In this document: piece by piece, positions 15,467 to 24,102 of the stretch | Layout: each line of letters begins with the position of its first letter | How positions within the stretch are numbered: the first letter of the stretch is position 1 | Origin: Streptomyces sindenensis | GTDB lineage: Bacteria; Actinomycetota; Actinomycetes; Streptomycetales; Streptomycetaceae | Length of the DNA stretch: 33,631 nt | Assembly (NCBI RefSeq): GCF_014649035.1 | Contig: NZ_BMSG01000051.1 | Coordinates: forward strand, 1-33,631 | Direction of reading: 5' to 3' | Program-made: the position numbers and the translations under genes | The notes under the pieces: model-generated | The model's database searches: none | The model's input: the letters and a program-made list of their open reading frames with translations, nothing else | What the model was told of the DNA's origin: nothing

Positions 15467-15599
15467 GCATCAGGCGCCAGACGTCAGGCATCAGACGTCA
15501 GACGTCAGGCACCCGGCATCAGGCATCAGGCACCAGGCACCCGGCATCAGGCACCAGGCACCAGGCATCAGACGTCAGGCACGAGGCATCGGACGCCCC
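15467..15599. repeat. Heptamer tandem repeat, 19 units
   Basis: Nineteen contiguous 7-bp units in perfect register, mostly GCATCAG, ACGTCAG, GCACCAG or GCACCCG, 104 nt past the whiB stop. The unit variants alternate, and there is no open frame or spacer structure, so it is neither coding nor a CRISPR array. Unit length 7 means that changes in copy number would not be constrained by a reading frame. Confidence 0.93.
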
Positions 15600-15664
15600 G
15601 GCTCCCCGCAGGCCCCGAGCCCCGGACGGCCGCGCAGAGCCGGTGCTCTCCCGGCGGCTCGTCC

Positions 15665-15717
15665 CCGACGGCCCGTCCACCACCCCCTCCCCCCGGGGCC
15701 GGTGGACGGGCCGTCGG
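15665..15717 (+). terminator. Perfect 17-bp hairpin, probable whiB terminator
   Basis: Arms 15665-15681 and 15701-15717 are perfect reverse complements (17 bp) around a 19-nt loop that itself contains a C/G run able to pair. There is no T-run. It lies between the heptamer array and the glycosyltransferase gene and should separate the two units. Confidence 0.65.
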
Positions 15718-15882
15718 CAGGTCCGGGCCCGCCCCCCTTCGCCGGCTCCGACCCCCGCCACCTGTCCGTACCGTTAGTGTGGGGCCCCGTCCGAGACGCG
15801 CCAACGCCCCGCCGGCGCGCGCGTGTACACCGATGCAGCCCCCGGGGACGCCCCCGGACCCGGCCGGAGGGCCCGTACCTCG

Positions 15883-18800
15883 ATGTCCGTGCACAGCCAC
15901 TCGGCGGCGCCGAACGCGGCCGCCGCCGCCCCAGAGTTCCCCCGGCACGTCGTCACCGCCGTGCTCGTCTCCCACGACGGCGCCCGCTGGCTGCCCGACG
16001 TGCTGGCCGGGCTGCTCGGGCAGGAACGCCCCGTACAGAACGTCATCGCCGCCGACACCGGCAGCGCCGACGACTCGGCCCGGCTGGTCACCGAGGCGCT
16101 CGGCGACGAACGCGTCCTGCACCTGGCACGCCGTACGAGCTTCGGCACGGCCGTCGACGAGGCGGCCCGCACGGCCGGGATCCTCACCCCGGACGACCTG
16201 CCGTACCTCAAGCGCCCCAGCGGCTGGGACCCGCAGACCCGGACCTGGGTCGACGAGAACTACGACCTCCCCGAGCTGCCCCACGGCGAACCGGTCCAGT
16301 GGCTCTGGCTGCTGCACGACGACTGCGCGCCCGAGCCGGACGCGCTCGCCGAGATGCTGCGCGTCGTCGACACCGACAAGCACGCCACGATCGTCGGCCC
16401 CAAGCTGCGCGGCTGGTACGACCGCAAGCAGCTCCTCGAAGTCGGCGTCTCCATCGCCAACAGCGGCCGCCGCTGGACCGGCCTGGACCGCCGCGAGCAG
16501 GACCAGGGCCAGCACGACCAGGTCCGTACCGTCCTGTCCGTCTCCTCCGCCGGCATGCTCATCCGCCGCGACGTCTACGAGGAACTCGGCGGCTTCGACC
16601 GCAGGCTCCCGCTGATGCGCGACGACGTCGACCTCTGCTGGCGCGCCCACCTCGCCGGCCACCGGGTCCTCGTCGCCCCGGACGCCGTCCTGCGGCACGC
16701 CGAGGCATCCGCCCGCGAACGTCGGCCCATCGACTGCGCCGGCCGCTCCGTCGCGAGCCCCCACCGCGTCGACAAGGCGGGCGCGGTCTACACGATGCTC
16801 GTCAACGCCCGCGGCAAGGCCCTGCCCTGGGTCCTGCTCCGGCTCGTCGTCGGCACCCTCCTGCGTACCCTCGCCTACCTCGTCGGCAAGGTCCCGGGCC
16901 AGGCCCTCGACGAGGTCACCGGACTGCTCGGTACCCTGCTGCGCCCCGGCCGCATCCTCACCGCCCGCCGCAACCGCGGCAAGGGCGTCGTCGACGCCGC
17001 CGAGCTGCGCGCCCTGTTCCCGCCGCCCGGCGCCACGGTCCGGGCCACCGTCGACCAGGTCGCGGGCAACTTCGGCGGCCGTACGGACTCCGACTCGGGT
17101 GGCTCCCGCCACGGAGCCGTCGAATCCGGTCCCGGCGGCGACGACGCCGACTTCCTCGAAGTCGACCAGTTCGCCCGCCTCAAGCGCATCGGCCGCAAGC
17201 CGGGCCCCGTCCTCTTCGCCCTGCTCCTCGTCGTCTCGCTCATCGCCTGCCGCAACCTGCTCAGCGGCGGCGCACTCGCGGGCGGCGCGCTGCTGCCCGT
17301 CCCCGCCGAGCTCGGCTCGCTCTGGGGGCGGTACGCGGATGCCTGGCACACGGTGGGCACCGGCGGCACCCAGACCGCGCCCCCCTACCTCGCCCTGCTC
17401 GCCGGCCTGTCGGCCCTGTTCCTCGGCTCGACCGGGCTCGCCGTCAGCGTGCTGCTCGTCTGCTCGATCCCGCTGGCCGGGGCCACCGCCTACTTCGCCT
17501 CCCGCCCGCTGCTCCCCTCCCGGCTGCTGCGGGCCTGGGCGAGCATCGCGTACGCCTTCCTGCCCGCCGCGACCGGCGCCCTGGCCACCGGCCGCCTGGG
17601 CACCGCCGTCCTCCTCGTCCTCCTCCCGCTGATCGCCCGCGCGGGCGTCGCCGCCCACGGACTGCGCGCCGACAGCGCGGCGGGGGAGCGCGGCAGCTGG
17701 CGCGCCACCTGGGCGTACACGCTGCTGCTGACCGTCACCATGGCGTTCACCCCGATCGTCTGGCCGCTCGCCGTGGTCCTCGGCCTCGGCGTGCTCGTGC
17801 TGCGGCGCGGCGACATCACGGCGTACGGGCTCCGCTTCGTCGCCGCCGTCGCCACCCCGGTGCTGGTCCTCGCCCCCTGGTCGCTGAGCCTCCTGACGAA
17901 CCCGTCCGCGCTCCTGACCGAGGCGGGCCTCGACCTCGGTACGGGATCGGCGTCGGGTCTCGACCTGCTCGGCATCAGCCCCGGCGGCCCCGGTGCGGCG
18001 GGCGGCATCCTGCTGCTCGGCATCGTGCTGGCCGCGCTCGCCGCCCTGCTGCGCGAGGAGCGGCAGTTCGCCGTCCGCACCGCCTGGGCCGTCGCGCTCG
18101 TCGGCTTCCTCTTCGCCGCCGTCGCCAACGGGTCCACCTGGGCCGGGCCCGCCACCCTCGTCTACGGCACCGCCCTGATCGCCGCCGCCCTGGTCGGCGC
18201 GGACGGGGCCCGCATCCGGGTGGCCGAGCAGAGCTTCGGCTGGCGCCAGCCCGTGGCGGCACTGATCGCGCTGGCCGCCGGACTGGCCCCGGTCCTGGCC
18301 GCGGCCGGCTGGATGATCGGCGGCGCCGACGGCCCGCTGGAGCGCCGCGACCCCGTCCAGGTGCCCGCCTTCGTCGCGGAGGAGAGCACCACCCGCGACC
18401 AGCCCCGCACCCTCATCCTGGGCGGCAGCTCGCCCGACACCGTCTCCTACAGCCTGGTCCGTGGCTCGGGCGCCCGGCTCGGCGACGGCGAACTGACCGA
18501 GGCGGGCGGCAGCAACAGCCACCTCGACAAGGTCGTCGCCAACCTCGTCGCCGGCTCCGGCGCCGACCAGGGCGGCCAGCTCAGCGGCTTCGCGATCCGC
18601 TACGTCCTCGTCCGGGACGGAGCACCGCGCCAGATGAGCCGGGTCCTCGACTCGACCCCGGGCCTCAGCCGCCTCAGCCAGCTCGACGGCAGCGCCCTGT
18701 GGCGGGTGGACCGCCAGGTCGCCCGCGTCATGATCACCCCGGCCTCCGGAGAGGGCGAGCACGTCGCCGTCGGCTCGGCCGCCGTCGAGGCCCACGCGGA

Positions 18801-19746
18801 GATCCCCTCCGGCGAGGCGGGCCGCGTCCTGCGGATCGCGGACGCCGCCGACCCCGGCTGGACGGCCACGCTGGACGGCAAGCCGCTGACGCCCAAGACC
18901 GTCGACGGCTGGGCCCAGGGCTTCGAGCTGCCCGCGAACGGCGGCCGCCTGGACCTCACCCACGACGCCCCGATCACCCACACCGCGTGGACCTGGGCCC
19001 AGATCGGACTGCTGGTGGTCCTGGTGGTGATGGCCCTGCCGGGCCGCCGCCAGGAGATCGACGACGACCTGCCCGACGAGGCGCTCGCCGTCGCCGCCGA
19101 GCCGGTCGACGGCGAGGGCCGCCGCGCCCGCAGGCTGCGCGCCGCGGCCCAGGCCGAGGCGGCGGCCGCCGAGAACGGGGACGGCGACCCGTCGCGGGCG
19201 GCGGACCCCGGGGAGTACATCCCGGCGCAGCAGTCCGCCGACCCGTACGCCGAGAACCCGCCGGCGCACGACCCGCAGGCCCCGCACGACCCGCAGGAGG
19301 CCACCGGCGGCTATGCGGCGGTCCCGGAGCAGCAGGCGGCTCCACAGCAGTACGACGAGTACGCACAGTGGGACGGGCAACAGCAGCAGCCGACCGCCGA
19401 CTACTACGCGGCGTACCAGCAGCCGGACCCGTACGCCCAGCAGCAACAGCAGGGGAACGCCGGCTACCAGGGCGGCTACGGAGTCCAGGACCCGTACGCG
19501 CAGCAGTACAACGACCAGGGCGCGTACGCCGACCAGGGCGGCTACGCCGAGCAGGGCACGTACAACGGCCGGAGCGCCGCCTACGACGACCAGGGCGCGT
19601 ACGACGAGTACGGCCAGCACATCGGCGGGCAGCACCACCAGCACCAGCAGCACCCGTACACCGAGAACGGCGAACAGACCGACCCCCCGGCCCCGGGGCA
19701 GGCCCCGTGGCAGACCGGTAACGCATCGCGAGGCGAGTCCGAGTGA
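15883..19746 (+). CDS. Large membrane-bound family 2 glycosyltransferase with Q/Y-rich tail
   Basis: 1287 aa from the ATG at 15883 (GGAGGG 11 nt upstream). An in-frame GTG at 15823 would add 20 residues but has no ribosome site. Residues 22-290 are a GT2 (GT-A) domain: VTAVLVSHDGARWLPDVL, the metal-binding HDD at 145-147 and the acceptor-site motif MRDDVDLCWR (245-254). From about 440 to 820 there are roughly a dozen hydrophobic helices, then an extracytoplasmic region, a last helix at about 1034-1052 and a disordered tail (about 1110-1287) rich in Gln, Tyr, Asp and Ala with DPYAQQ-type repeats. It probably transfers a sugar to a lipid-linked or exported acceptor at the membrane; donor and acceptor are unknown, though GDP-mannose is made by neighbours. 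Its stop overlaps the next gene by 4 nt (GTGA). Confidence 0.88.
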   Translation: MSVHSHSAAPNAAAAAPEFPRHVVTAVLVSHDGARWLPDVLAGLLGQERPVQNVIAADTGSADDSARLVTEALGDERVLHLARRTSFGTAVDEAARTAGILTPDDLPYLKRPSGWDPQTRTWVDENYDLPELPHGEPVQWLWLLHDDCAPEPDALAEMLRVVDTDKHATIVGPKLRGWYDRKQLLEVGVSIANSGRRWTGLDRREQDQGQHDQVRTVLSVSSAGMLIRRDVYEELGGFDRRLPLMRDDVDLCWRAHLAGHRVLVAPDAVLRHAEASARERRPIDCAGRSVASPHRVDKAGAVYTMLVNARGKALPWVLLRLVVGTLLRTLAYLVGKVPGQALDEVTGLLGTLLRPGRILTARRNRGKGVVDAAELRALFPPPGATVRATVDQVAGNFGGRTDSDSGGSRHGAVESGPGGDDADFLEVDQFARLKRIGRKPGPVLFALLLVVSLIACRNLLSGGALAGGALLPVPAELGSLWGRYADAWHTVGTGGTQTAPPYLALLAGLSALFLGSTGLAVSVLLVCSIPLAGATAYFASRPLLPSRLLRAWASIAYAFLPAATGALATGRLGTAVLLVLLPLIARAGVAAHGLRADSAAGERGSWRATWAYTLLLTVTMAFTPIVWPLAVVLGLGVLVLRRGDITAYGLRFVAAVATPVLVLAPWSLSLLTNPSALLTEAGLDLGTGSASGLDLLGISPGGPGAAGGILLLGIVLAALAALLREERQFAVRTAWAVALVGFLFAAVANGSTWAGPATLVYGTALIAAALVGADGARIRVAEQSFGWRQPVAALIALAAGLAPVLAAAGWMIGGADGPLERRDPVQVPAFVAEESTTRDQPRTLILGGSSPDTVSYSLVRGSGARLGDGELTEAGGSNSHLDKVVANLVAGSGADQGGQLSGFAIRYVLVRDGAPRQMSRVLDSTPGLSRLSQLDGSALWRVDRQVARVMITPASGEGEHVAVGSAAVEAHAEIPSGEAGRVLRIADAADPGWTATLDGKPLTPKTVDGWAQGFELPANGGRLDLTHDAPITHTAWTWAQIGLLVVLVVMALPGRRQEIDDDLPDEALAVAAEPVDGEGRRARRLRAAAQAEAAAAENGDGDPSRAADPGEYIPAQQSADPYAENPPAHDPQAPHDPQEATGGYAAVPEQQAAPQQYDEYAQWDGQQQQPTADYYAAYQQPDPYAQQQQQGNAGYQGGYGVQDPYAQQYNDQGAYADQGGYAEQGTYNGRSAAYDDQGAYDEYGQHIGGQHHQHQQHPYTENGEQTDPPAPGQAPWQTGNASRGESE

Positions 19747-21281
19747 AGTCCACCCACCTGTCCCTGATCGCGGGCGCCGCCGTCCTGGCCGCCGTCACCG
19801 GATTCGCCACGGTCACCGCGCCCGGCGCCCCGGCGAAGTCCGTCGCCAAGCCCGCCGCGCTGCTGCCGGTCGAGCGGGCCGGTCTGGTCTGCCCGGCGCC
19901 GAGCAACTCCGACCTCGCCGAGACGCAGTACACCGCGTTCACCCCGGCGGGCGAGGGCGGCGAAGCCAAGGGCACCGCCGAGCTGAAGCCGGCGCTGCCG
20001 ATCATGGACGACGAGGACGAGACCGACCCGAAGAAGGCCAAGAAGGCCGAGGAAGCGGCGAAGAAGGCGAGGGAGAAGGCCGAGAAGCCGGTCCTCGCCC
20101 TGAAGGAGCCCGGAAAGCCGGTCGTCGCGGAGGCGAACGGAGCCGGTGCCCCGGCCCTCGTCGGCACGGCCACCGGCAGGCTGGCCCCCGGCTGGGCCGC
20201 CCAGCAGACCACCGAGGTCACCGCGGGCGGCTCCCGGGGACTCCTCGGGGTCACCTGCACCGCCCCCGACACGGACTTCTGGTTCCCGGGCGCGAGCACC
20301 GCCAAGTCCCGCCAGGACTACATCCACCTCACCAACCCCGACGACGCCGGCGCCGTGGCCGACATCGAGCTGTACGGCCCCGAGGGCGCGATCAAGTCCG
20401 ACGTCGGCGACGGCATCACCGTGCCCGCCCGCTCCAGCGTCGCCGTCCTGCTGTCCACCCTCACCTCCGAGGCCGTCGACCGGCTGACCGCCCACGTCAC
20501 CACCCGCTCGGGGCGGATCGGGGCGGTTGTCATGAGCGCCGACGACGGCGCGGGCAGCGACTGGATCACCGCGTCCGAGGACCCCTCCGGCACGCTCGTG
20601 ATGCCGGGCATCCCGGCCGACGCCACCTCCGTACAGCTGGTGGCGTTCGCGCCCGGCGAGGACGACGCGGACGTGAAGGTCCAGCTCATGGGGAAGAACG
20701 CGACGTTCTCCCCGGCCGGCAACGCCACCCTGCACATCAAGTCCTCGATGACGGCCTCCGTCGACCTCAAGGACCTCACCCGTGGCGAACCGGGCTCCCT
20801 GCGCCTGAGCCCCGTCCGGAAGGACCGGGCGACCCCGATCGTGGCCGCGCTGCGCGTGGTCCGGGGCAAGGGCGACCAGCAGGAGATCGCCTACATCCCC
20901 GCCACCGGTCCCGTCGGCGCCCGGGCGACCGTCCCGGACAACCGGGCCAAGGGCTCGACGCTGTCCCTGGCCGCGCCGGGCGCCACGGCCGAGGTCAAGG
21001 TCACCGCGTCGGCGGGCAGCGGCGGCGGCGAACCGGCCGTCGAGACGTACACGGTCAAGGCCGGAACCACCCTCGCCGTCACCCCGAAGGCCCCGGAAGG
21101 CCTCAAGGGCTCCTACGCCCTGACCGTCGAGACGACCTCGGGCGGCCCGGTCCACGCGTCGCGCTCGCTGGCGATCGCCTCGGACGGCATCCAGATGTTC
21201 ACGGTGCAGACGCTCCCCGACGACAGGGGCATGGTCGAGGTCCCGGCAGCGCGCCAGGACCTCTCGGTCCTGGACGACTGA
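19743..21281 (+). CDS. DUF5719 family secreted/anchored protein
   Basis: 512 aa, GTG start inside the stop of the glycosyltransferase (4-nt overlap), so the two are coupled. An N-terminal hydrophobic segment (about 5-26, LSLIAGAAVLAAVTGFATV) acts as signal or anchor. Next come a Lys/Glu/Ala-rich charged stretch (about 90-130) that may be helical, and then beta-rich repeats rich in Thr, Val and Gly (YIHLTNPDDAGAVADIELYG, LVMPGIPADATSVQLVAF) to the end. This matches the uncharacterised family DUF5719. No catalytic motif is visible. Coupling to the glycosyltransferase suggests a dedicated extracytoplasmic partner, as subunit, acceptor protein or scaffold. This is inference from gene order only. 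Confidence 0.82.
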   Translation: MKSTHLSLIAGAAVLAAVTGFATVTAPGAPAKSVAKPAALLPVERAGLVCPAPSNSDLAETQYTAFTPAGEGGEAKGTAELKPALPIMDDEDETDPKKAKKAEEAAKKAREKAEKPVLALKEPGKPVVAEANGAGAPALVGTATGRLAPGWAAQQTTEVTAGGSRGLLGVTCTAPDTDFWFPGASTAKSRQDYIHLTNPDDAGAVADIELYGPEGAIKSDVGDGITVPARSSVAVLLSTLTSEAVDRLTAHVTTRSGRIGAVVMSADDGAGSDWITASEDPSGTLVMPGIPADATSVQLVAFAPGEDDADVKVQLMGKNATFSPAGNATLHIKSSMTASVDLKDLTRGEPGSLRLSPVRKDRATPIVAALRVVRGKGDQQEIAYIPATGPVGARATVPDNRAKGSTLSLAAPGATAEVKVTASAGSGGGEPAVETYTVKAGTTLAVTPKAPEGLKGSYALTVETTSGGPVHASRSLAIASDGIQMFTVQTLPDDRGMVEVPAARQDLSVLDD

Positions 21282-21320
21282 GGGCGCGGCCGGCGGCGGG
21301 CCGCGGCGGGCCCCCGGAGG

Positions 21321-21749
21321 TCAGTCCTGCCCGTACCGGGGATCGACCGACTCGGGGGCCAGCCCCAGCAGCTCGGCGACCTGCTCCACGACGACCTCGT
21401 GCACGAGCAGGGCGCGTTCGTCGCGGCCCTTGGTGCGGATCTCGACGGGCCGCCGGTAGACGACGATCTGCGCGGGCCGCCCCTTCCGCGCGGAGACCGC
21501 GCTGCCGAGCGGAACAACCTCCTCCGGCGTATCGGGCACATCGAGGACGACGAAGTCGACCTCGGCCAGCTGGGGCCAGCGCCGCTCCAGCCGCTCCACC
21601 GAGTCCTGGACCAGATCACGGAAGGTCTCGCCCCGGCTGGCCGACAGCGGCACCTGCGGCGGCGCGACCGGCCCGCGCATTCCGCGGCCATGACGGTCGC
21701 GGCGCCGGGGCCGCGGCTCGAACGGGTGGGGAGGTACGGAGCTGTCCAT
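21321..21749 (-). CDS. Metallopeptidase family protein (zincin-like, PF06262 type) with degenerate active site
   Basis: 142 aa from the ATG at 21749; the open frame can be extended 16 codons to a TTG, which is less likely. The N-terminus (1-35) is Arg/Pro-rich. The core contains FRDLVQDSVERL, LAEVDFVVLDVPD, PAQIVVYRRPVE and ERALLVHEVVVEQVAELLG, the pattern of the minimal zincin family. The usual HExxH motif is only HEVVV here: His117 and Glu118 are present but the second His is Val121, so zinc binding and peptidase activity are doubtful. It is convergent with DUF5719 (39-bp gap) and is the positional equivalent of mycobacterial Rv3259. Cytoplasmic; function unknown. Confidence 0.85.
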   Translation of the reverse strand: MDSSVPPHPFEPRPRRRDRHGRGMRGPVAPPQVPLSASRGETFRDLVQDSVERLERRWPQLAEVDFVVLDVPDTPEEVVPLGSAVSARKGRPAQIVVYRRPVEIRTKGRDERALLVHEVVVEQVAELLGLAPESVDPRYGQD

Positions 21750-21788
21750 CACCGACGCAGCGTAACGCTCGGGGGGCCGGGACGATCG

Positions 21789-21827
21789 GCGAGACAACGC
21801 GGCAAGGCGACGCGGCGAGGCAACGCG
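21789..21827. repeat. Three imperfect 13-bp tandem repeats
   Basis: Units at 21789-21801, 21802-21814 and 21815-21827 (gcgagacaacgcg and variants) upstream of the metallopeptidase-like gene in a 423-bp divergent gap. The rest of the gap (to 22172) shows no gene. Confidence 0.6.
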
Positions 21828-22172
21828 GCGGCGTGGCCAGGTGGCGCGGCGAGGCGGACCGTTCCAGCTCCCACGGGATGGGTCCGGACGTCCCAGGGAG
21901 GGGAGACTTCCGGATGTCCACAGTTGAACATTTCGGCCAAGGTTGAGCCCATTTCAGGCCCGCCATCCGATCATTGACCGTGCTCCTGACGCCGCGATCC
22001 ACCCCGCCCGCGACCGGTGCGGCCGGCCGGCGATCGCGTGCCCCCTGCGGCGGCGCAGGTCAGGGTAGCCACCGGAGGTCCCGCTGTGCGGCAGGTCACA
22101 GGGCGACACGGTGGGGTGACCCGAGGGGGGAGTCGTCGCGGCCCGCTCAAGAGTGCGGTACCGTCCAACATC

Positions 22173-22550
22173 GTGAGCCCTGTACGTCGCTGTTCGCGCA
22201 CCGCGTGCGGCCGCCCTGCCGTCGCGACACTGACGTACGTCTATGCCGATTCGACTGCGGTCCTCGGCCCGCTCGCCACCTACGCCGAGCCCCACTGCTA
22301 CGACCTGTGCGCCGAACACAGTGAGCGGCTCACCGCGCCGCGGGGCTGGGAAGTGGTGCGGCTCTCCGACGGCTCCGCCCCGGCGCACCCGAGCGGCGAC
22401 GACCTCGAAGCACTGGCCAACGCGGTCCGCGAGGCGGCACGCCCGCACGACCGCGGCCCGGACGGCGAGGGCCGGGGCCGGCGTTCGGCCGACCCGGTGG
22501 AGGTGGCCCGCCGGGGCCACCTGAGAGTGCTGCGCTCCCCGGACTCCTGA
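22173..22550 (+). CDS. DUF3499 domain-containing protein
   Basis: 125 aa from the GTG at 22173 (MSPVRRCSRTACGRPA). The open frame reaches further upstream, but this start matches the family. Four cysteines in two pairs (7, 12, 42, 46; RRCSRTAC and PHCYDLC) suggest a small zinc-binding fold. The middle reads ATLTYVYADSTAVLGPLATY. The last third is charged and probably disordered. No ribosome site is visible, but a TACCGT (22159-22164) sits about 8 nt upstream, so the mRNA may be leaderless. The family is restricted to actinobacteria as far as I know. It sits upstream of manB, as Rv3258c does beside manB in mycobacteria. Function unknown. Confidence 0.85.
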   Translation: MSPVRRCSRTACGRPAVATLTYVYADSTAVLGPLATYAEPHCYDLCAEHSERLTAPRGWEVVRLSDGSAPAHPSGDDLEALANAVREAARPHDRGPDGEGRGRRSADPVEVARRGHLRVLRSPDS

Positions 22551-22593
22551 GCCCGTCGCCCGAGGCCGCCTGCTGACGCGCCGCCCGGCCGGG

Positions 22594-22599
22594 TAGTTT
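22594..22599 (+). promoter_or_regulatory. Candidate -10 element upstream of manB
   Basis: TAGTTT fits the streptomycete -10 consensus TAGNNT and lies 34 nt before the manB GTG. A weak -35 (TGCTGA, 22571-22576) is 17 nt upstream. The match is modest. Confidence 0.3.
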
Positions 22600-22632
22600 G
22601 GGCGGTCCGTAAAGACCCCAGGAGGACCGGCC

Positions 22633-24006
22633 GTGGTTGCTGATCTGTCGCAGCTCGTGAAGGCGTACGACGTGCGCGGAGTGGTGCCCGACCAGTGGGA
22701 CGAGTCGCTGGCCGAACTCTTCGGATCCGCGTTCGTCCAGGTCACGGCCGCCGACGCGATCGTGATCGGCCACGACATGCGGCCCACCTCGCCAGGCCTG
22801 TCCGCCGCCTTCGCGCGCGGCGCGGCGGCCCGGGGCGCGGATGTCACGCTCATCGGCCTCTGCTCGACGGACCAGCTCTACTACGCGTCGGGGGCGCTGG
22901 ACCTCCCCGGGGCGATGTTCACGGCCTCGCACAATCCGGCGCAGTACAACGGCATCAAGATGTGCCGGGCGGGTGCGGCCCCGGTCGGCCAGGACACGGG
23001 CCTCGCGGAGATCCGCACCCTGGTCGAGCAGTGGTCGGACGGGGCGCCCCGGCCCGCCGCGGCCACGACCCCCGGCACGATCACGGAACGCGACACCCTC
23101 ATCGACTACGCGTCCCACCTCCTCGGCCTGGTCGACCTGACCGCGATCCGCCCCCTGAAGGTCGTGGTGGACGCGGGCAACGGCATGGGCGGCCACACGG
23201 TCCCCACGGTCTTCGACGGCCTCCCGCTCGACCTCGTACCGATGTACTTCGAGCTCGACGGCACCTTCCCCCACCACGAGGCCAACCCCCTCGACCCCAA
23301 GAACATCGTCGACCTCCAGGCCCGCGTCCTCGCCGAGGGCGCCGACCTGGGCCTCGCCTTCGACGGTGACGCGGACCGCTGCTTCGTGGTCGACGAGCGG
23401 GGCGCGGGCGTGTCCCCGTCCGCGATCACGGCCCTGGTGGCCGCCCGCGAGCTGGCCCGCAACGGCGGCGAGGGCATCGTCATCCACAACCTGATCACCT
23501 CCTCGTCCGTCCCCGAGGTGGTCCGCGAGAACGGCGGCACCCCGGTCCGCACCCGGGTCGGCCACTCGTTCATCAAGGCGGAGATGGCCGGGCACGGCGC
23601 GATCTTCGGCGGCGAGCACTCGGCCCACTACTACTTCCGCGACTTCTGGAACGCCGATACCGGCATGCTCGCCGCCCTCCACGTACTCGCCGCACTGGGC
23701 GGCCAGCAGAAGCCGCTCTCCGAGCTGGTCGCGGAGTACGACCGCTACACCGGCTCGGGCGAGATCAACTCCACCGTCGCCGACCAGGCCGCCAGCCTGA
23801 CCAAGGTCAAGAAGACGTACGGCACCCGCGAGGACATCACCTTCGACGACCTGGACGGCCTCACGGTGACGGCCCCCGACTGGTGGTTCAACCTCCGAGC
23901 CTCGAACACGGAACCGCTGCTGCGCCTGAACGTGGAGGCGAGGGACGAGAAGACGATGACAGCGGTACGGGACGAGGTCCTGGGGCTGATCCGGGGACCT
24001 CTTTAG
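22633..24006 (+). CDS. manB: Phosphomannomutase (ManB)
   Basis: 457 aa, GTG start with a strong AGGAGG. All hallmarks of the alpha-D-phosphohexomutase superfamily are present: the phosphoserine loop TASHNP (97-102, Ser99), the metal-binding DGDADR (244-249), the sugar-specificity loop GGEHSAH (326-332) and a C-terminal phosphate-binding region (RASNTEPLLRLNVEA). GEHSAHYYF fits phosphomannomutase/phosphoglucomutase enzymes. It converts mannose-6-phosphate to mannose-1-phosphate, feeding the guanylyltransferase at 9115. It lies 82 bp past DUF3499 and may be co-transcribed with it. Some activity on glucose phosphates is possible. Confidence 0.95.
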   Translation: MVADLSQLVKAYDVRGVVPDQWDESLAELFGSAFVQVTAADAIVIGHDMRPTSPGLSAAFARGAAARGADVTLIGLCSTDQLYYASGALDLPGAMFTASHNPAQYNGIKMCRAGAAPVGQDTGLAEIRTLVEQWSDGAPRPAAATTPGTITERDTLIDYASHLLGLVDLTAIRPLKVVVDAGNGMGGHTVPTVFDGLPLDLVPMYFELDGTFPHHEANPLDPKNIVDLQARVLAEGADLGLAFDGDADRCFVVDERGAGVSPSAITALVAARELARNGGEGIVIHNLITSSSVPEVVRENGGTPVRTRVGHSFIKAEMAGHGAIFGGEHSAHYYFRDFWNADTGMLAALHVLAALGGQQKPLSELVAEYDRYTGSGEINSTVADQAASLTKVKKTYGTREDITFDDLDGLTVTAPDWWFNLRASNTEPLLRLNVEARDEKTMTAVRDEVLGLIRGPL

Positions 24007-24043
24007 CCCCTCCGGTTAGCCCCTCCGGTTAGCCCCTCCGGCG
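24005..24043. repeat. 13-bp tandem repeat leading into intergenic repeat
   Basis: agcccctccggtt occurs at 24005-24017 and 24018-24030, and a third copy (24031-24043) diverges at its end into GCGTTTGAGGAGCGGGG, the head of the same repeat family seen at 11470. It overlaps the last two bases of the manB stop codon. Confidence 0.85.
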
Positions 24044-24102
24044 TTTGAGGAGCGGGGCCGGGCGGGGCCGCCGGGGGCCCCGAACCCTGGCCCGTGAGGC
24101 CG

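Noticed and set aside
15467..15599. CRISPR-like array
   Set aside because: Units are 7 bp, contiguous and without spacers; there are no cas genes.
15171..19721. A 1516-codon plus-strand open frame and a 1361-codon minus-strand frame over the glycosyltransferase
   Set aside because: Both are shadows of the glycosyltransferase frame: low-complexity Arg/Pro/Gly or Val/Gly composition, no motifs.
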